Source of the DNA: Tribonema minus
Lineage: Eukaryota > Sar > Xanthophyceae > Tribonematales > Tribonemataceae
NCBI GenBank assembly: GCA_017506865.1
Contig: JAFCMP010000125.1
Coordinates: forward strand, 62,001 to 126,000
Direction: 5' to 3'
Length of the DNA stretch: 64,000 bases
Position numbers and translations under genes: made by a program
The notes under the pieces: model-generated
Database searches by the model: none
Seen by the model: only the letters and a program-made list of their open reading frames with translations
What the model was told of the DNA's origin: nothing
Shown here: piece by piece, positions 43,006-55,300 of the stretch
Position numbering within the stretch: position 1 is the first letter of the stretch
Layout: every line of letters begins with the position of its first letter

Positions 43006-46000
43006 CTACCTCAGGAACCACAGGTCCTCGCCGTCCTGCGCCCCCGAGCTTGTGTAGCTCGGCGCAGCGCCGGCGCCGCTGACATCGCCCAGCGCGCCGC
43101 CGGTGCCGCTGCTGCCGAAGCCGCCGCCGCTGCTGAAGCCGCCGCCGCCACTGCTGCTGCTGACATTGCCCAGTGCGCCGCCGTAGCCGCCGGCGCCGCT
43201 GCTGCCGAAGCTGCCGCCGCCGCCGCCGAAGGCACCCGCCTGCTGTGGCGTCTCCACGGGCCGGCCGATCAGCTTTGTATACATGGGCCAGCGGCCTGTC
43301 GCCTTGTGGTCAAGTGTTGCCATCTTGTAGAGACGCAAGTCCTCCCTCAGCGCCGCCTTCTCTGCCGCCAGCGGGTCCGGCAGCAGCGACGACGGCGCCG
43401 GCTGCTGCAGCGCCGCCGCCTCCGCAGCCTCTGCCGCCGCTGCCGCCGCCGTCGCCGCCGCGGCGGCTTCCTGCACGCGCCGCTGCGCGGCAGCGGCGGC
43501 GGCAGCAGCGGCGGCGGCGCGCGCCGTCTGCGGCGGCCCTGCGGCCGCCATCCTCGCCAGCTCCGCCAGGTCATGAGGGACGGTAGGGTCGTACGCCTCG
43601 CCGCGCAGGCGCTCCGCGACGCGGCGCGTCAGCACGAACGTGAGCGCCGTCGCCGCGCACGCGTCCGCCGCGACGTCCGCGTCGCGCGCGCGGTCCGCCG
43701 CCGCGGCGATGCGCGCCGCCAGCGCCGCCGCGATGACGCGCGCCCACGGCACCGCGCTGCCCCCCACGCACGCCGCCAGCTCCGCCCGCAGCTCCGCGAC
43801 AGTGGCGGCGGCGCCCACGCCCGCCGCGCGCTGCAGGTAGCGCTCGATCGCGCGCAGGTCGCCGCCGCCGCCCGGCTCCAGCGCCCAGTCCGGCAGCCGC
43901 AGCGCGGCGAGCGCGGCGCGCGCGCGCGCTGCGGCGTCCGGCGACGCCCAGCCGGCCGGCAGCGCGCCGCCGCCGCAGCCGTCCACGGCGAGCGCGTTGG
44001 GGAACGCGCCGCGCTGCGCGAACTCCGCGGGGGGGTACCCCGGCAGCGGCTGCGTGTCCGCGTCGCCGAGCGCGCTGTACGCGAGGTCGTCAAGGGCGGC
44101 GTTGACGGCGGCGATGGCGTCGCCGGGGCCGAGCGCCGGCTCCGCGAAGAGGCGGGCGCGCAGCGCGACGGCGCACCACCTGGAGAAGGGTCGCGCGCCG
44201 TTTGCGTTGCAGCGCGTGTTGGCGTTTGCTCAGAGGAGGGGCGCGCTGCGGCGCTGTAGTTGTCGATGGCACGCCGCGGTCTCTCGTGCAAGCTTTGGCG
44301 CAGGGCATTTTTAAGAATTGCCACGGTTCATGACAAATAGTATGCTGTAATAGCCATAGGAGTGAGTTATAATGACAAATAAGGTCCAGCCACTGTCTTC
44401 TCTGTCTGCTACTGCTGCTGCTGCTGCTGCAGCTCCATGGACACACACTCGGACGAGGGCTACTTGGCAATCACTCGTGCCTCAAGGTCCCACTGCATGG
44501 GCACTTTGCGCAGTCGAACTACATCATCCGTTGGTTGCTATTGCAGTGCTCTCCACAACGAAGTTGGACGCCGAACCCAACCCACCTCTCGGCCACGTCA
44601 TGAAGGGACACGCGCACCACTGTCGGCACCGGCAGCATGTGTTCTGTGAGCGCCTCCAGCTTCTCCCGCAGCGCCGCCGCCGCCGCCGCCGCGTCGCACG
44701 TGTCCAGCAGCACGCCCTCGAACGCGATTGCACCCCCATATTTCTCCACGAGCTTCGCCATGCGCAGCCCCTCCTTGACCCCCTCCTCCGTGAACGGCGG
44801 GTAACCGCCGTCCTCCAGCCGCGGCAGCACGACGAGCACGGGCAGCTGCCGCAGCGGCAGCGGCGCCGCCACCACGCCCGCGAGGACGCGCTCCAGCGCC
44901 GCGTGCGCGCCGTCCCACACCCAGTGGCGGCGCTGCGCGTCGACGAGCGGCGTCGCGGCGAAGACCAGCGCGCTCGCGCCCGCGGCGGCGTCCGCGACCG
45001 CCTGCGGCGCGGCGTCCCTGTCGCACGGCAGCGCGGCGACGCACGCGCGCGCCGCGCCGCGCCGCGACAGCGCGTAGCACCCGCCGCCCTCGTAGTACGA
45101 CAGGCGCGCCGCGTCGTCGCCGCCGAGCAGCGCCACGAGCATGCGGCCCGCCTCCGACTCCTCCGCCGCCTCCGTGAACGCGAGCGCCAGCTTCCAGAAC
45201 GCTGCCGGCGCCGCGCGCGCGTTCAGCCGCAGCGCCTCCGCCGCCTGCTCCGCGTCGCCGGTGCGCACGGCCTGCGGCGGCGCGGCGCGCGCCATCAGCG
45301 CCGGCACGTCGAGCGCGTGCGCCGCGCGCGCCGCCAGCTGCGCCGCCGTGGGCTGCGGCTCCGCGGGCGGCCGCGGCGGCAGCTCGCCGAAGCCGAAGCG
45401 CGGCGCCGCGCGCTCCAGGCGCTGCAGATGCGCCGGCGGCGGCTCCAGCTGGCGCTTGCGCCGTTTCGCGGCCGACAGGTCGGCGGCGGCGAGGGCGGCG
45501 CGGCTCTTCTCAGACCTCTCCTGCGCCTCGCGCTGCGAGCGCTGCGCGCTCTCGCGCTGCGCCGCGGCGCGCCACTCCCGCAGGTGCAGCGACGCGAAGG
45601 CGCGCAGCCGCAGCACAAAGCGCCGTTCCGCCTCCGGGTACGCCGCTGCCAGCTGCGCCCGTCGCGCCGCTGCTGCCGCCTGCTGCTGGTACGCCACTGC
45701 CGCCGCCGCCGCCGCTGCTGTGTTTGCTGCAGCTTCCGCAGCCCGCTGCGTCTGCTGTTGCTCCTGCCGCTGACGCTGCGCCTCCGCTGCGCCGCGCTGC
45801 TGCTGCCGATCAGCGGCCGCGCGCACTTCCGCAGCACGCGCGGCCTGCGCGCGCTTCGCTTCGGCCTCCTCACGTGCGCGCTTCGCTTCGATGTCCTTCG
45901 CTCTCTGCCTGTCGGCTGCCTCCCGCTGCTGCCTGTCGCGCTTCGCGGCGGCAGCGGCAGCGGCCTCGGCCTGCCTGCGATCCTCCGCCTCTTTGTCGCG

Positions 46001-49000
46001 CCGCGCCTGCACCGCCTGCTCGGCTTCGCGCATTGCATCTGCATCCGCCTTCGCCTTGCGCTCTGCCTCCAGCTGCGCCTGCCGCTTGGCGTCCTCGTCC
46101 GCTCGCCGCTGCGCAGCCGCCGCTGCCGCCGCCGCCGCCTCATCCTTCTTCCTCTGCTCCGCCGCAGCCAGACGCGCTCTGGCAGCCTCCCTCGCGCGGT
46201 CTATCGCCGCGCGCTGCCGCCCGTCCTCGCCCCCTGTGTCGTCCGCTGGCTGCGCACCGTTCGCCGCGCCGCCGGCCGCGCGCCGCTGCTGCTGCGCCGC
46301 GCCCGCCGCGCCGTCGGCCGGCAGCGTATTGTTCAGCGCGGCGCGCATTATCGCCACGTAGTCGCGCTTCGCGGGCGCGCCCTGCTGGCGGCGCGGCGGC
46401 GCCTGCTGCCCTGCAGCGGCGCTCCCCGCGGGCGGCGCTCCCGGCCCGGGCGCGAGCGCTGCGGCGCCCGCGGCCGCAGCAGCAGCGGGCTGCGCGGGCG
46501 AGGCAGGCGCTACGTCGCGCCATGACTCCATTCGAGCGCGCAGCCACGCCTCGGCCTCCAGGGTGAACGTGGCGCGTCCGAGAGCGACCTCGACCGCGGA
46601 CAGCGTGCCCTTGGCCTGCTCGACAAAGGTGGCGTCGGGAACCGGCTGCTTGCCGAGCGCGCGCTCCTCGATGGGGGTCTTCTTGCCGGTCGCCAGCCCA
46701 TTGTCCTGCAGCGAGAGTGCGTATGTATGTACAGGGTGGAACTTTTGTCGGGCGCTGTGCTGTGCTGATGGTTGAGACGGGCATGAGCTCAGTTTTGAGC
46801 GCGGCCGCATGGTGGTATCCGTTTTGCGCTGCCTTTCGGCAAGGCAGGAGCAGACATGCGTACGACGGGCATGTATGCTCAAGCGTCACCGTGCTCATGA
46901 CAATCTTTAGGGTTCTCATGACGCTGTCGCTGTGACGCTTGATTGCTTGCGTGCATGGTGAGCTGGACACAGGCTGATGTGAACACTTGTTACTGATATA
47001 ATACGTTGCTGGTGAGGCACAAAACTGCACGATGTAAGCACTTGATTGAACGTATCTTCAACTTGAGCTTCACCAGCCGTTGCAGTAACCAAGGTAAACT
47101 ACAAGTAGGCCATAACAGCTCATGATCAGGCGGACGGCCCTGCCCTGCTGACGTCTGCAACGGCGACGCACTCAAGTACCTAGACACCGAGCACTGCCCC
47201 CCCCCCCCCCCTTTTGTTGGTGACAGACTGGTGCCACTGACAGGCTGGTGCTGCCCTGCAGCTTCAAGGCCCCTGCCACATCAGTTACTGTGAGATATGT
47301 ACATATGTCACTCAGGGTCTCCAGATCACAAACATGCTAACACATGACATCTCGTATGCGCGCGCTGCTCACCGTGAACACGACCATTCCGTCGTCGGCG
47401 ACCTCCAGCCCGTACTCCACGCACAGCGCGCGCGCCTCGCCCTCGTCGCGGCAGCACAGCTCGCGCGCGAGCGCGCCCAGCTCGTACCTGGTCGTCCCCC
47501 CCCTGCTGATGCGCAGCAGCGCGAGCTCGCGCATCTCGGGCACGACCTGGAACAGCAGGCAGCGCGCGAGGTACGGCGCTGCGCGCACGGCCGCGAAGAA
47601 CTGCGCCCAGCGCCGCTCGCGGTACGCGACAATGACGAAGCGCGCCAGCAGCACCCACGGCGACTCGCGCGCGCCGGGCCTGCGCGGCGGCAGCGCCAGC
47701 AGCAGGTCCGTGCCGTTCTGCTCGTTGCCTGCGGCGGCGGCGGCAGCGGCGGCGGCGGGAAGCGTCAGCGCACGACCAGGCGCTCAGTGGCTCATGCGGC
47801 GGCGCGGCTTTTGTCGGGCGGCGCGCCCGGTGACCTTGCTGCCGGCGATGGCGCTTTTGGTGGACCAAAGCCCTCAAACACTGCACGCAAATGCATGGGA
47901 GAGCGAAGGACTGTCCCTTGTCACTTCCCGGTTGCAGTGCAGCTGTTCTGCTCATAGCCAGTCAGGCGGACGCGATCGATCACACAAGGAGAGGCAGCCA
48001 GCAGAGTTGCGATGGACAGTGCATAGCACGTCTAACTGTATGCATGTCTACAAATCATACATAGATATTACTGCCACAAGGTCCAAAGCATGCATGGCGC
48101 ATGACCATGGCCACATCAAGTACTCAACATCGATCCATTCCGTTCCATGTCTTGTGTGCACTCATTGACTATGGACATGTGGGAATGCATACTTCGAAAG
48201 TACAAGCTGCCATGTCCCCCGCCGTAGCCTGCTGTAACTGCCGGCAGGTCGCGCAGCACAAGGAACGTCACGCCTTGAAAGCAGAGACGTATATACAAAC
48301 ATACCGATGCCAAATGTGCTCAGCGGCACATCGCGCAGCACACAGTCACGCCACGACTCGCACCCAGAGAAGCACGCTTCTTCTTCGAGTACACTTCGAG
48401 TGCACGACCGTACCTGTGTCGTGCAGGCTCGAGGGCAGGTCGCGCAGCACAAAGTACGCCGCCATCTCGTCCTCGTACGGCGACGTGATCGCGACGTGCC
48501 TGTCGGCGCCGACGCGGCGCGCGATGCCCACCAGGTACAGCTCGCGCAGCGTCTTCATCATGCCCGTGAGCGAGTCGCGGATCTGCTTGCCCTGCAGCTT
48601 CTCGTAGTTCTCGCTGCGGCGGTGCGCGCATGCGATGACAGCGCCGGGGGGGGGGGAGGGGAGCGGGGGGGGGGTTCAGGGGCGTAGAGCGTCGTCAGGC
48701 TTGGAAGCGCGGAGGGATGGCGTAACAGGCATCGAGAAGCGGCGCGCGCTGCGTCGCAACTGCTGTGAGTCGCAAGCGGTCGGCAGATGGTGAGCGCGCA
48801 CGCTCCGGCCCTGCACGGCACGTGCTTATACAGCGACGGCACTGGCTGCATCGAAGTGCGCGCATGAGCGCGGCGCAGGGCATAGCCCCCCACCCTGAAG
48901 CTGACCCTGAGCTATCTAGGAGAAAGTGAAGTCCGTGGAAGACACGCGGACCGCGGCGCGAGCAAGCGCCGAAGGCGCGCACCACGACGCGCCGCAAGAT

Positions 49001-50915
49001 CAGGCCGCATGTCAATCTCCTGCAGCGGCGCGGCGCGCGCGTGTTGCGCAGCGGCGAGGGGCAAGCGCTCGCAAGCGTCGCGCAAGAGTCACGAGCGCAC
49101 CTACTGAGCTGCGCGTCGATCCGCTGCAGCGCGGCGGCGTCGCTGCGCGCGCGAGGGGCGAGGGTGCGCGGGCGTCGCGCAAGGGTCACGAGCAGCGCAC
49201 CTGTCGCGCATGCGGAAGTCCACGTCGATGTGCCAGCGCGCCATGTGCTCCAGGATGTGCAGGTCCTGCACGCTGTCGAGGCGCCCGACCTCCGCGTTAA
49301 ACCCCTGCATCCGGTACTCCTGAAAGATCTGGCGCAGGCGGTTCTGCAGGAACGAGACGAGCAGCGCGTTGGGCTCCTCCTTGGCGGCGGCGGCGTTCTC
49401 CATGCGCGGGTCGTTGTCGCGCGCGCCGGGCACGTAGCGGCGGATGGACATGACGTTCGCGAGCAGGTAGTCGTGCGTCCGGCGCAGCCACGCGACCGTG
49501 CGCACGTCCTTCGGCACGTCGAGCTTCTTGCCCGCGGCGAGGCGGCGGTACTCGCGCACGCACATCTCCTCGAGCGCCCACGGCGTCCCGTCGGGCTTGA
49601 CGTGGCCGGGCGCGGGCTTCTCCAGCGCCGACACGCGGTTCGTGTTCACGCGGTCCGCGATCTCGTCAGCCGCGCACATGGCCTCCAGGAGCCCGTTGAA
49701 AACGGTCGCGTCCTGCAGCGCGAGCTGCTCCTGCTTCTCGTCGCCTCCGCCGCTGCCCCTGCCGTTGCTGTTGCCGGCGCTCTGGGCGGCGTTTGCCGCC
49801 GGCGCGATCGCCCTGACCACCTGCCGCTGTTGCTGCTGACGCGCCGCCACCATCTGCTGGCCGGCGCCGCCGCTGCCGGCGGCGGCGGCAGCAGCAGCAG
49901 TGGCGCCCAACGTGGCGGCAGGCAGGCTTTGTGGCGAGGCCCTGCGCGGCGGCAGCGGCGGTGGGGATGCCTGCTGGTTCTGTATGCCGCCACCTCCGCT
50001 GCCCACAAACGCTGGCGCCTGCTGCAGCGCCGCTTGCATGGCTGCCTGGGCACCCGGGTCCATGCCGACAATACGCGACGCCCCGCCGGGCGCGCGCACG
50101 GCGTTGGCCGCAGCGCCGCCGCCGCCACCCTGGGCCTGGACGCCTGCGCTGCCGAATGCTGCGGCTGCCGCCGGCGGGCTCGCTGCTGGCTGCCGCTGTC
50201 CGAACACGCTCCCCCCTGCGCTCCCCCCCGCCGCAGGTGCCGCCGGCGCTGCGAAGGGGGCCGTTGCCTGGTCCTGCCGAGCGAACACGCCGCCTCTGCC
50301 AAACTTGGCAGGACCGCCACCAAATCCCACCGCGCTGGACCCAGCGCCAGGCGCAGCTGGCTGCCCAAAAGCGCCGCGCGCTGCGCCGAACGGCGGAGGC
50401 GCACCCTGCCCTGGCGGCGCAGCGAGACTGCTGCCGAAGGCACCGGCGCCGAAGATGCCGGCAGCAAGCTGTTGCTGCGGCGGCGGAAAGGAAGCGGACG
50501 GCGCGCCAAAGCCTGTAGGCGCGAGCGATCCTTGCGACGTCGTAGGGCGTCCAGAGAAGGCAGATGCGCCGCCCCCGCCGCTGACGCCTCCAGCTCCAAG
50601 CGGCTGACTCGCACCGAAGCCGCCGAACGCATTGCTGGCGCCAGGAGCGGCTGGGAGGCCGAAGGCGCTGTTGGGCCGAGCAGGGCTGGATTGTCGTTGC
50701 TGCTGCGTGCCAAACGGCGGAACTGGCGGCTGCCTGCTAAAGGCATTCGGCTGAAATCCGGTGCCACCTTGCGGAGCCGCTTGTCCGCTGCCACCGCCGA
50801 AAGCAGGAGGCTGTGCCGCTTGACCGAATCCGCCAAACGCGAAAGGACCTTGTGATCCGAGGCCTTGTTGTCCGAAGCCTGCTGGCGGCTGCTGCTGCTG
50901 CTGCTGCTGCTGCAT
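43006..50915 (-). CDS. GANP/SAC3-type mRNA export factor with FG repeats, five exons
   Basis: Exons: 50915-49201, 48613-48414, 47728-47373, 46705-44586, 44179-43006; sum 5565 nt (1854 aa), in phase. SAC3/GANP is the scaffold of the TREX-2 complex that couples transcription to mRNA export at nuclear pores. The N-terminus is poly-Q, then about 300 residues of FG/GF-rich nucleoporin-like sequence (AFGGFG, GFGQQG). The SAC3 domain runs from KPDGTPWALEEMCVREYRR through VPKDVRTVAWLRRTHDYLL, ALLVSFLQNRLRQIFQEYR, HILEHMARWHID to the second helical half in exons 2-3 (MMKTLRELYLVG, YFVLRDLP, FVIVAYRERRWAQFF). Exon 4 encodes a long charged coiled coil (QRRADEDAKRQAQLEAERKA) and a GANP-like C-terminal part. 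The protein ends in Gly/Ser/FG-rich sequence. The FG domain plus C-terminal extension resembles animal GANP more than yeast Sac3. Confidence 0.85.
46706..47372 (-). other. GANP intron 3
   Basis: A 667-bp intron. It contains a C tract at 47198-47212 (a G tract in the sense strand) and no exon. CTTCAACTTGAG lies near 47058. Confidence 0.6.
48239..48470 (-). repeat. Tandem copies of GANP exon 2 donor edge, three copies
   Basis: The coding end of exon 2 (plus-strand GGCAGGTCGCGCAGCACAAA at about 48432) is copied at about 48324 (GGCACATCGCGCAGCACACA) and 48242 (GGCAGGTCGCGCAGCACAAG). Offsets are about 108 and 82 bp. The copies lie in the intron downstream of the exon in transcription. Confidence 0.85.
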
Positions 50916-52394
50916 GTTGCAGTCTTTGAGCAAACGGAAGACGGATGGGCTGGCCTGGAGGTTATCGATCTACGAATAAAATATGGACATGCTGTCTGGG
51001 ATGCTTCTTTTACTTGATTCAAGCACTCCTGTTGTCGTTGTGGGTGTCGTGTCGCTGCACTTCCTGAATTTTCACTTCAGGGAGTTCAAGTCGAACTTGA
51101 AGTTGTTTTGGTGACAACTGAACTTGGCTTGGGTTCTCTCTTCACCAGATGAAGCATTAGTACGTATGAAAGCTTGCAGGCCGCAAAGGACGCGCTAGAC
51201 ATGACGTTGCCAGGCTCCAATGCGCGCAGTGTGCATACGGTGTGCAACATGAGCCCAATGGTACCTACATGGGTGTGCTTGAATGCCCTTGCTTCTGTGC
51301 AAAGAAAAATACCTACAGTAAAAAAAGTGGCGGTACAGGCCAATCGGGGGCAAGGTACGCATCACAAAGATGTGGTGGCTGGGTGCGTTGAGATATATGG
51401 CCGAGCCAGCCTCTGCATATACCTGGCCGAGCCAGCCTCTGCATATACCTGACACCAACGACGACGATGCTTCCAGGTGTGCGTGTACAGGCGACAAGGG
51501 GGTATCAAAGTTACGATGTGTGCCCACAGCTTGCCAAGCGACCGCCGACCACAACATCAGCAGCGTCAGTGGCCCCTGCGAAGCTCTGCGTGCATGCTGC
51601 ACCGCAGTGCGCCCCTGCTGGCCTCTCAGGTAGCTGTGGTACCTACAGCGGTGCAGGACGCTCTCACTGGCCTGTGAGATAGCTCTGGTGATTGCTGCTG
51701 CAGGTGGGGCATTCGAGCACCCCCCACCCATGCACAGTAGCCACGGCGGATCTGAGCACGAAGAGCGGTGCCCTCTTGCAGGCTTAGGGCCAGGGTGGTG
51801 CAGATTTGTGTAAACAACGAGTTGCAGCCATTCTCATCGCACCCCTCGTGCGCGTTGCACACTACAGTGCACCGTGATATTCTGTGTATTGCGTTAGACT
51901 GGCTCTTGTGGCATGAAGTCCAGTTCACCATCACCTCATTGTAGCCATGTCCAAGTGCAGCATCAACAAGACGCTGTCTGCTGCCAAGCAAGTGGATTTT
52001 GATGACAACAAGGCACAAACCACTTTCACGTCCTGTGTGAAATCTACAGATTGCAATGTGACGAAGACTCCAGGGGCTCGAATTGACTCAAGGGCGACAG
52101 GGCCCCCGGGGCTAGGTTGCACTTTGAGATGACTACCTAGATCTCGGCAGGTTTTCCCATTTGGTCAACACCGGTACCTTGCGGATTATGTAGCCTCACC
52201 ATTATGCTCACACAATGGGGGCCGCGCATGCACTGTTGCAATGGTGCTGCCCCTGTTGCTGGGTTGTGTGGGGGATTCATATCTCCAGTGACTATTTTCA
52301 CAGGCATGGACAGCTGCGTCCACACGTTTGATATCTGAAAGCCAACAGAACACTATTCTACAGATTGATCAAAAGAGCAGTCCAATGCAGTCCA
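50916..52394. other. Divergent intergenic region, GANP (-) and DGK (+)
   Basis: About 1.5 kb that should hold both promoters. A cluster of AACTTGAAGTTG/TTCAAGTCG words is at 51075-51125. The duplicate GCCGAGCCAGCCTCTGCATA occurs at 51400 and 51427. No coding feature is supported. Confidence 0.5.
51399..51452. repeat. Two-copy direct repeat, 27 bp
   Basis: GGCCGAGCCAGCCTCTGCAT plus ATACCT occurs twice in direct succession. Confidence 0.9.
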
Positions 52395-55300
52395 ATGCCA
52401 GACACATTGCAGTCCAACTGGCAATGGCCTTTCACAGCTCCGAGAACCCATTTGTCGGAAGATGAATTTTGGACGCGAGCCAAAACTTCAGTTCCCGCGT
52501 TCGACATGAAACTTCGGGGCCTGGCCCGCTCGACGCTGAGCGCGAGCGCGCCGCTGCTGGCCACCGCCATGCCACACGCCGTTCCGCCATTCCTGCGACC
52601 ATCCCTGCGCCCCACTCTGGAGGGATGGCGCAAGGCACAGAGCGCTTTCCAAGGCGTCGTGCAGAGGCTGGACGATGTCGTGCTATGGACTCTTCCGTCC
52701 TCTTGGGCGAACCCCCTGGTCGTGATGCTCGTGAGGCTGGTCATCTTCTACCTCCTCGTCAGGGCCAGTGCCTTCTTCATCTCGGCAGCCCGCTTCAAGC
52801 CGCTGCGCAGCGACAAGGTGGGGGGCAAGTTCGTGCCAGGCAGGCACTCCTGGGTGCAGATCAAGGAGACGGGCCTCCTCAGGACGCTGGACCCTAGGTA
52901 CTGCGGCATCTGCAAGGAGGTGGCCCACGGCATCTCCGATGGCGCCATGCAGTGCAGCATCTGCAGCTGCAGGGCCCACAACAGGTGCCTGAGGAAGAGC
53001 GGCGCCTCCCTGCCCTGCAAGGCGGTGCACAGGGGGCAGCTGCTGGCCCCCTTCCCCGCGCGCGCGCAGAAGGAGCTGCTGGCGCCCTCCGGCCAGCGAG
53101 GCGCCCTGGCGATCGCCACCAGGACGCCGCACCAGCTCGTCGGCTGCAGCGTCGCCGCCGGCAAGCCCTGCGCCTGCTGCGGCGAGCTCTTCCGCGATGA
53201 GCGCACCGGGCAGAGGTGCACCTGGTGCGGCGGCAATTTGCACAACCGCTGCGCGCGGAGCTTCGGCGACCGCTGCTGCAGCCTGGGCCGCCACCGCAGG
53301 CTCATCCTGCCGCCTGCGGCCGTCGTCGCGGAGCCACTGCCGCCGCGCCGCGGCGGCGGCGGCGGCCCCGCCTCAGGCAACAACCGCTTGCAGAGGGCGG
53401 TCCACAGCGTCATTGAGCGCGGCCCGCCGAAAGAGGCAGTCAACAAGGAGCGCGAGGACCCCACCAGCGCCGCGCCCGAGGGCGAGCCCACCGCCGCGGG
53501 CATCGCCGGCGACACGTCCCCGCGGAAGGAGGCGCCGCCGCCGAAGCCGCAGAGCAAGACGGCGTGGACGGCGCGCGTCACCGAGGTCGAGGTGATCGAG
53601 CGGCGCCGCAGGGGGCGCGGCGGTGCGCGGCCGGCGGCGGCGCCGCGCGTGCGCCCGCGGCGCGGCGACGCGCGCCTCGACATCGACCCCGCCGCCATCG
53701 CGCGCGGCGCGGCGCCGCTCGCGGTGCTCGTCAACACGCGCAGTGGCGCGGGCGCGCGACAGGGGCGCGAGCTGCTCGCGGCGCTGCGCGGCGCGCTGAA
53801 CCCGCTGCAGGTCGCGGACCTCGGCGCGGAGGACCCCGCGGACTTCCTGCGGCGCTTTGCGCGCGTGCGCGACCTGCGCGTGCTGTGCTGCGGCGGCGAC
53901 GGCACCGTCGGCTGGGTGCTGCACGCGATCGACGCGGTGGCGTGGGACCGCGGCCCGCCACCGCTCGCGGTGCTGCCGATGGGGACCGGCAACGACCTCG
54001 CGCGGACGCTGGGGTGCGTGGTGTTGGGGGGGTGCATGTCGAAGTTGAAGTTGTGCTCTAGGTCTGCGCTGTGTGTGTGGAGTGCTGAGCGCGCTGCGAC
54101 GCCCGTATGCAGCGGCCATCCGGACCCAGCCTTTGCAGTAGCTTTTGTCGGGGGTATGGACACAAGCCGCGTCTGGTGGCGCCCACGCCTGTCCCTGCAG
54201 TGCGCCGCAGCTGCCCCTTCAGCTGCCTGCAGAGCGGTGACCACGCCCGGCTGTCTGCGCGCAAGCGCCACCCAACCACTCGCTCTGCGCGCATCGCACC
54301 ATACACACACACGCACAGTGCCGCGTCGCCGCAGCCGGCGCCGCATCATCGCTCAAGTCCGCTGAGCACTGCTGCGCGCTGCTTCACTCTGTGCGACCCG
54401 CCTCCCGCAGGTGGGGCCCCGGCTACGACGGCACGGAGGACCTGAACCAGCTGCTGGAGACGGTGGGTGCGTCGCACAAGGTCAAGCTGGACCGCTGGAG
54501 CGTGGAGATTGAGCCGCTCAAGGCGAAGCGGCGCGGCGGCGGCGACTCCAAGTCGGTGCCCATGGGCAACTACATGGGGATAGGCGTGGACGGGCAGGTG
54601 TGTACGTGCGTGGAGGTGGACTTCTGGCGCAGCCACGGCTGTGTGTGCGGCCCGCCCTCTGTCCGTCTGACCGACAATCGAGCGCGCTTCGCAGTTTGAG
54701 GTGCTGCGGTGGACATAGGACAGCGTCCATCTGCAGCATCAGAGGCTGGCTCCCAGCGCCCATGTACTGCATTCCAGGAAGCATATAGAGTAGCATCGCT
54801 TCGTCTGCAATATGCCCCCATGAGTAGGGTTGCAAGAAACGTATTTGGCCACACAAATACGGCGTATTTGGGGCGTATTTGGCATCTAGGAATACGCCGT
54901 GAGCAAACTTCAACATGATAGTATGCTGCGTGAAGGGCGTATTTGTGGGGTATGCGGTGAGTCTGCTCAATTCTGAGCGCATAGTCTGCCACGAAAGGGG
55001 CACTTGAACTCCAAAGTAAACCTCATAATACGCTTTTTTGCAACCCTACCCATGAGTGATGCTGTGGGGAGCTCCGCAGCTGCTCCCGTGCATGCTATAA
55101 ATCGGCCATCAAGGGGCTCGAGGGTTATGCCATGACTTGCATCACGCACCTGGGCGATGTGGCGGGCCAGGGTTGAGGCTAGGGTTAGCGTTTAGAGTTA
55201 GGGTTGGGGGGTTTGGCCATGAGTTCGCGTCCACGCACCAACAACTGGGCCACTTCAGCAGGACATGGCGTGCGTCTGTGCGTCACACATGACGCTGAGC

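Noticed and set aside
44372-46525. 717-residue plus-strand open frame over GANP exon 4
   Set aside because: It is Arg/Leu/Ala-rich and antisense to a well-supported coiled-coil exon; no domain is visible.
49041-50855. 604-residue plus-strand open frame over the GANP FG region
   Set aside because: Shadow of the repetitive FG-coding sequence.
52748-54349. 533-residue minus-strand open frame opposite DGK exon 1
   Set aside because: Antisense of the C1 and catalytic domains; low-complexity Ser/Arg composition.
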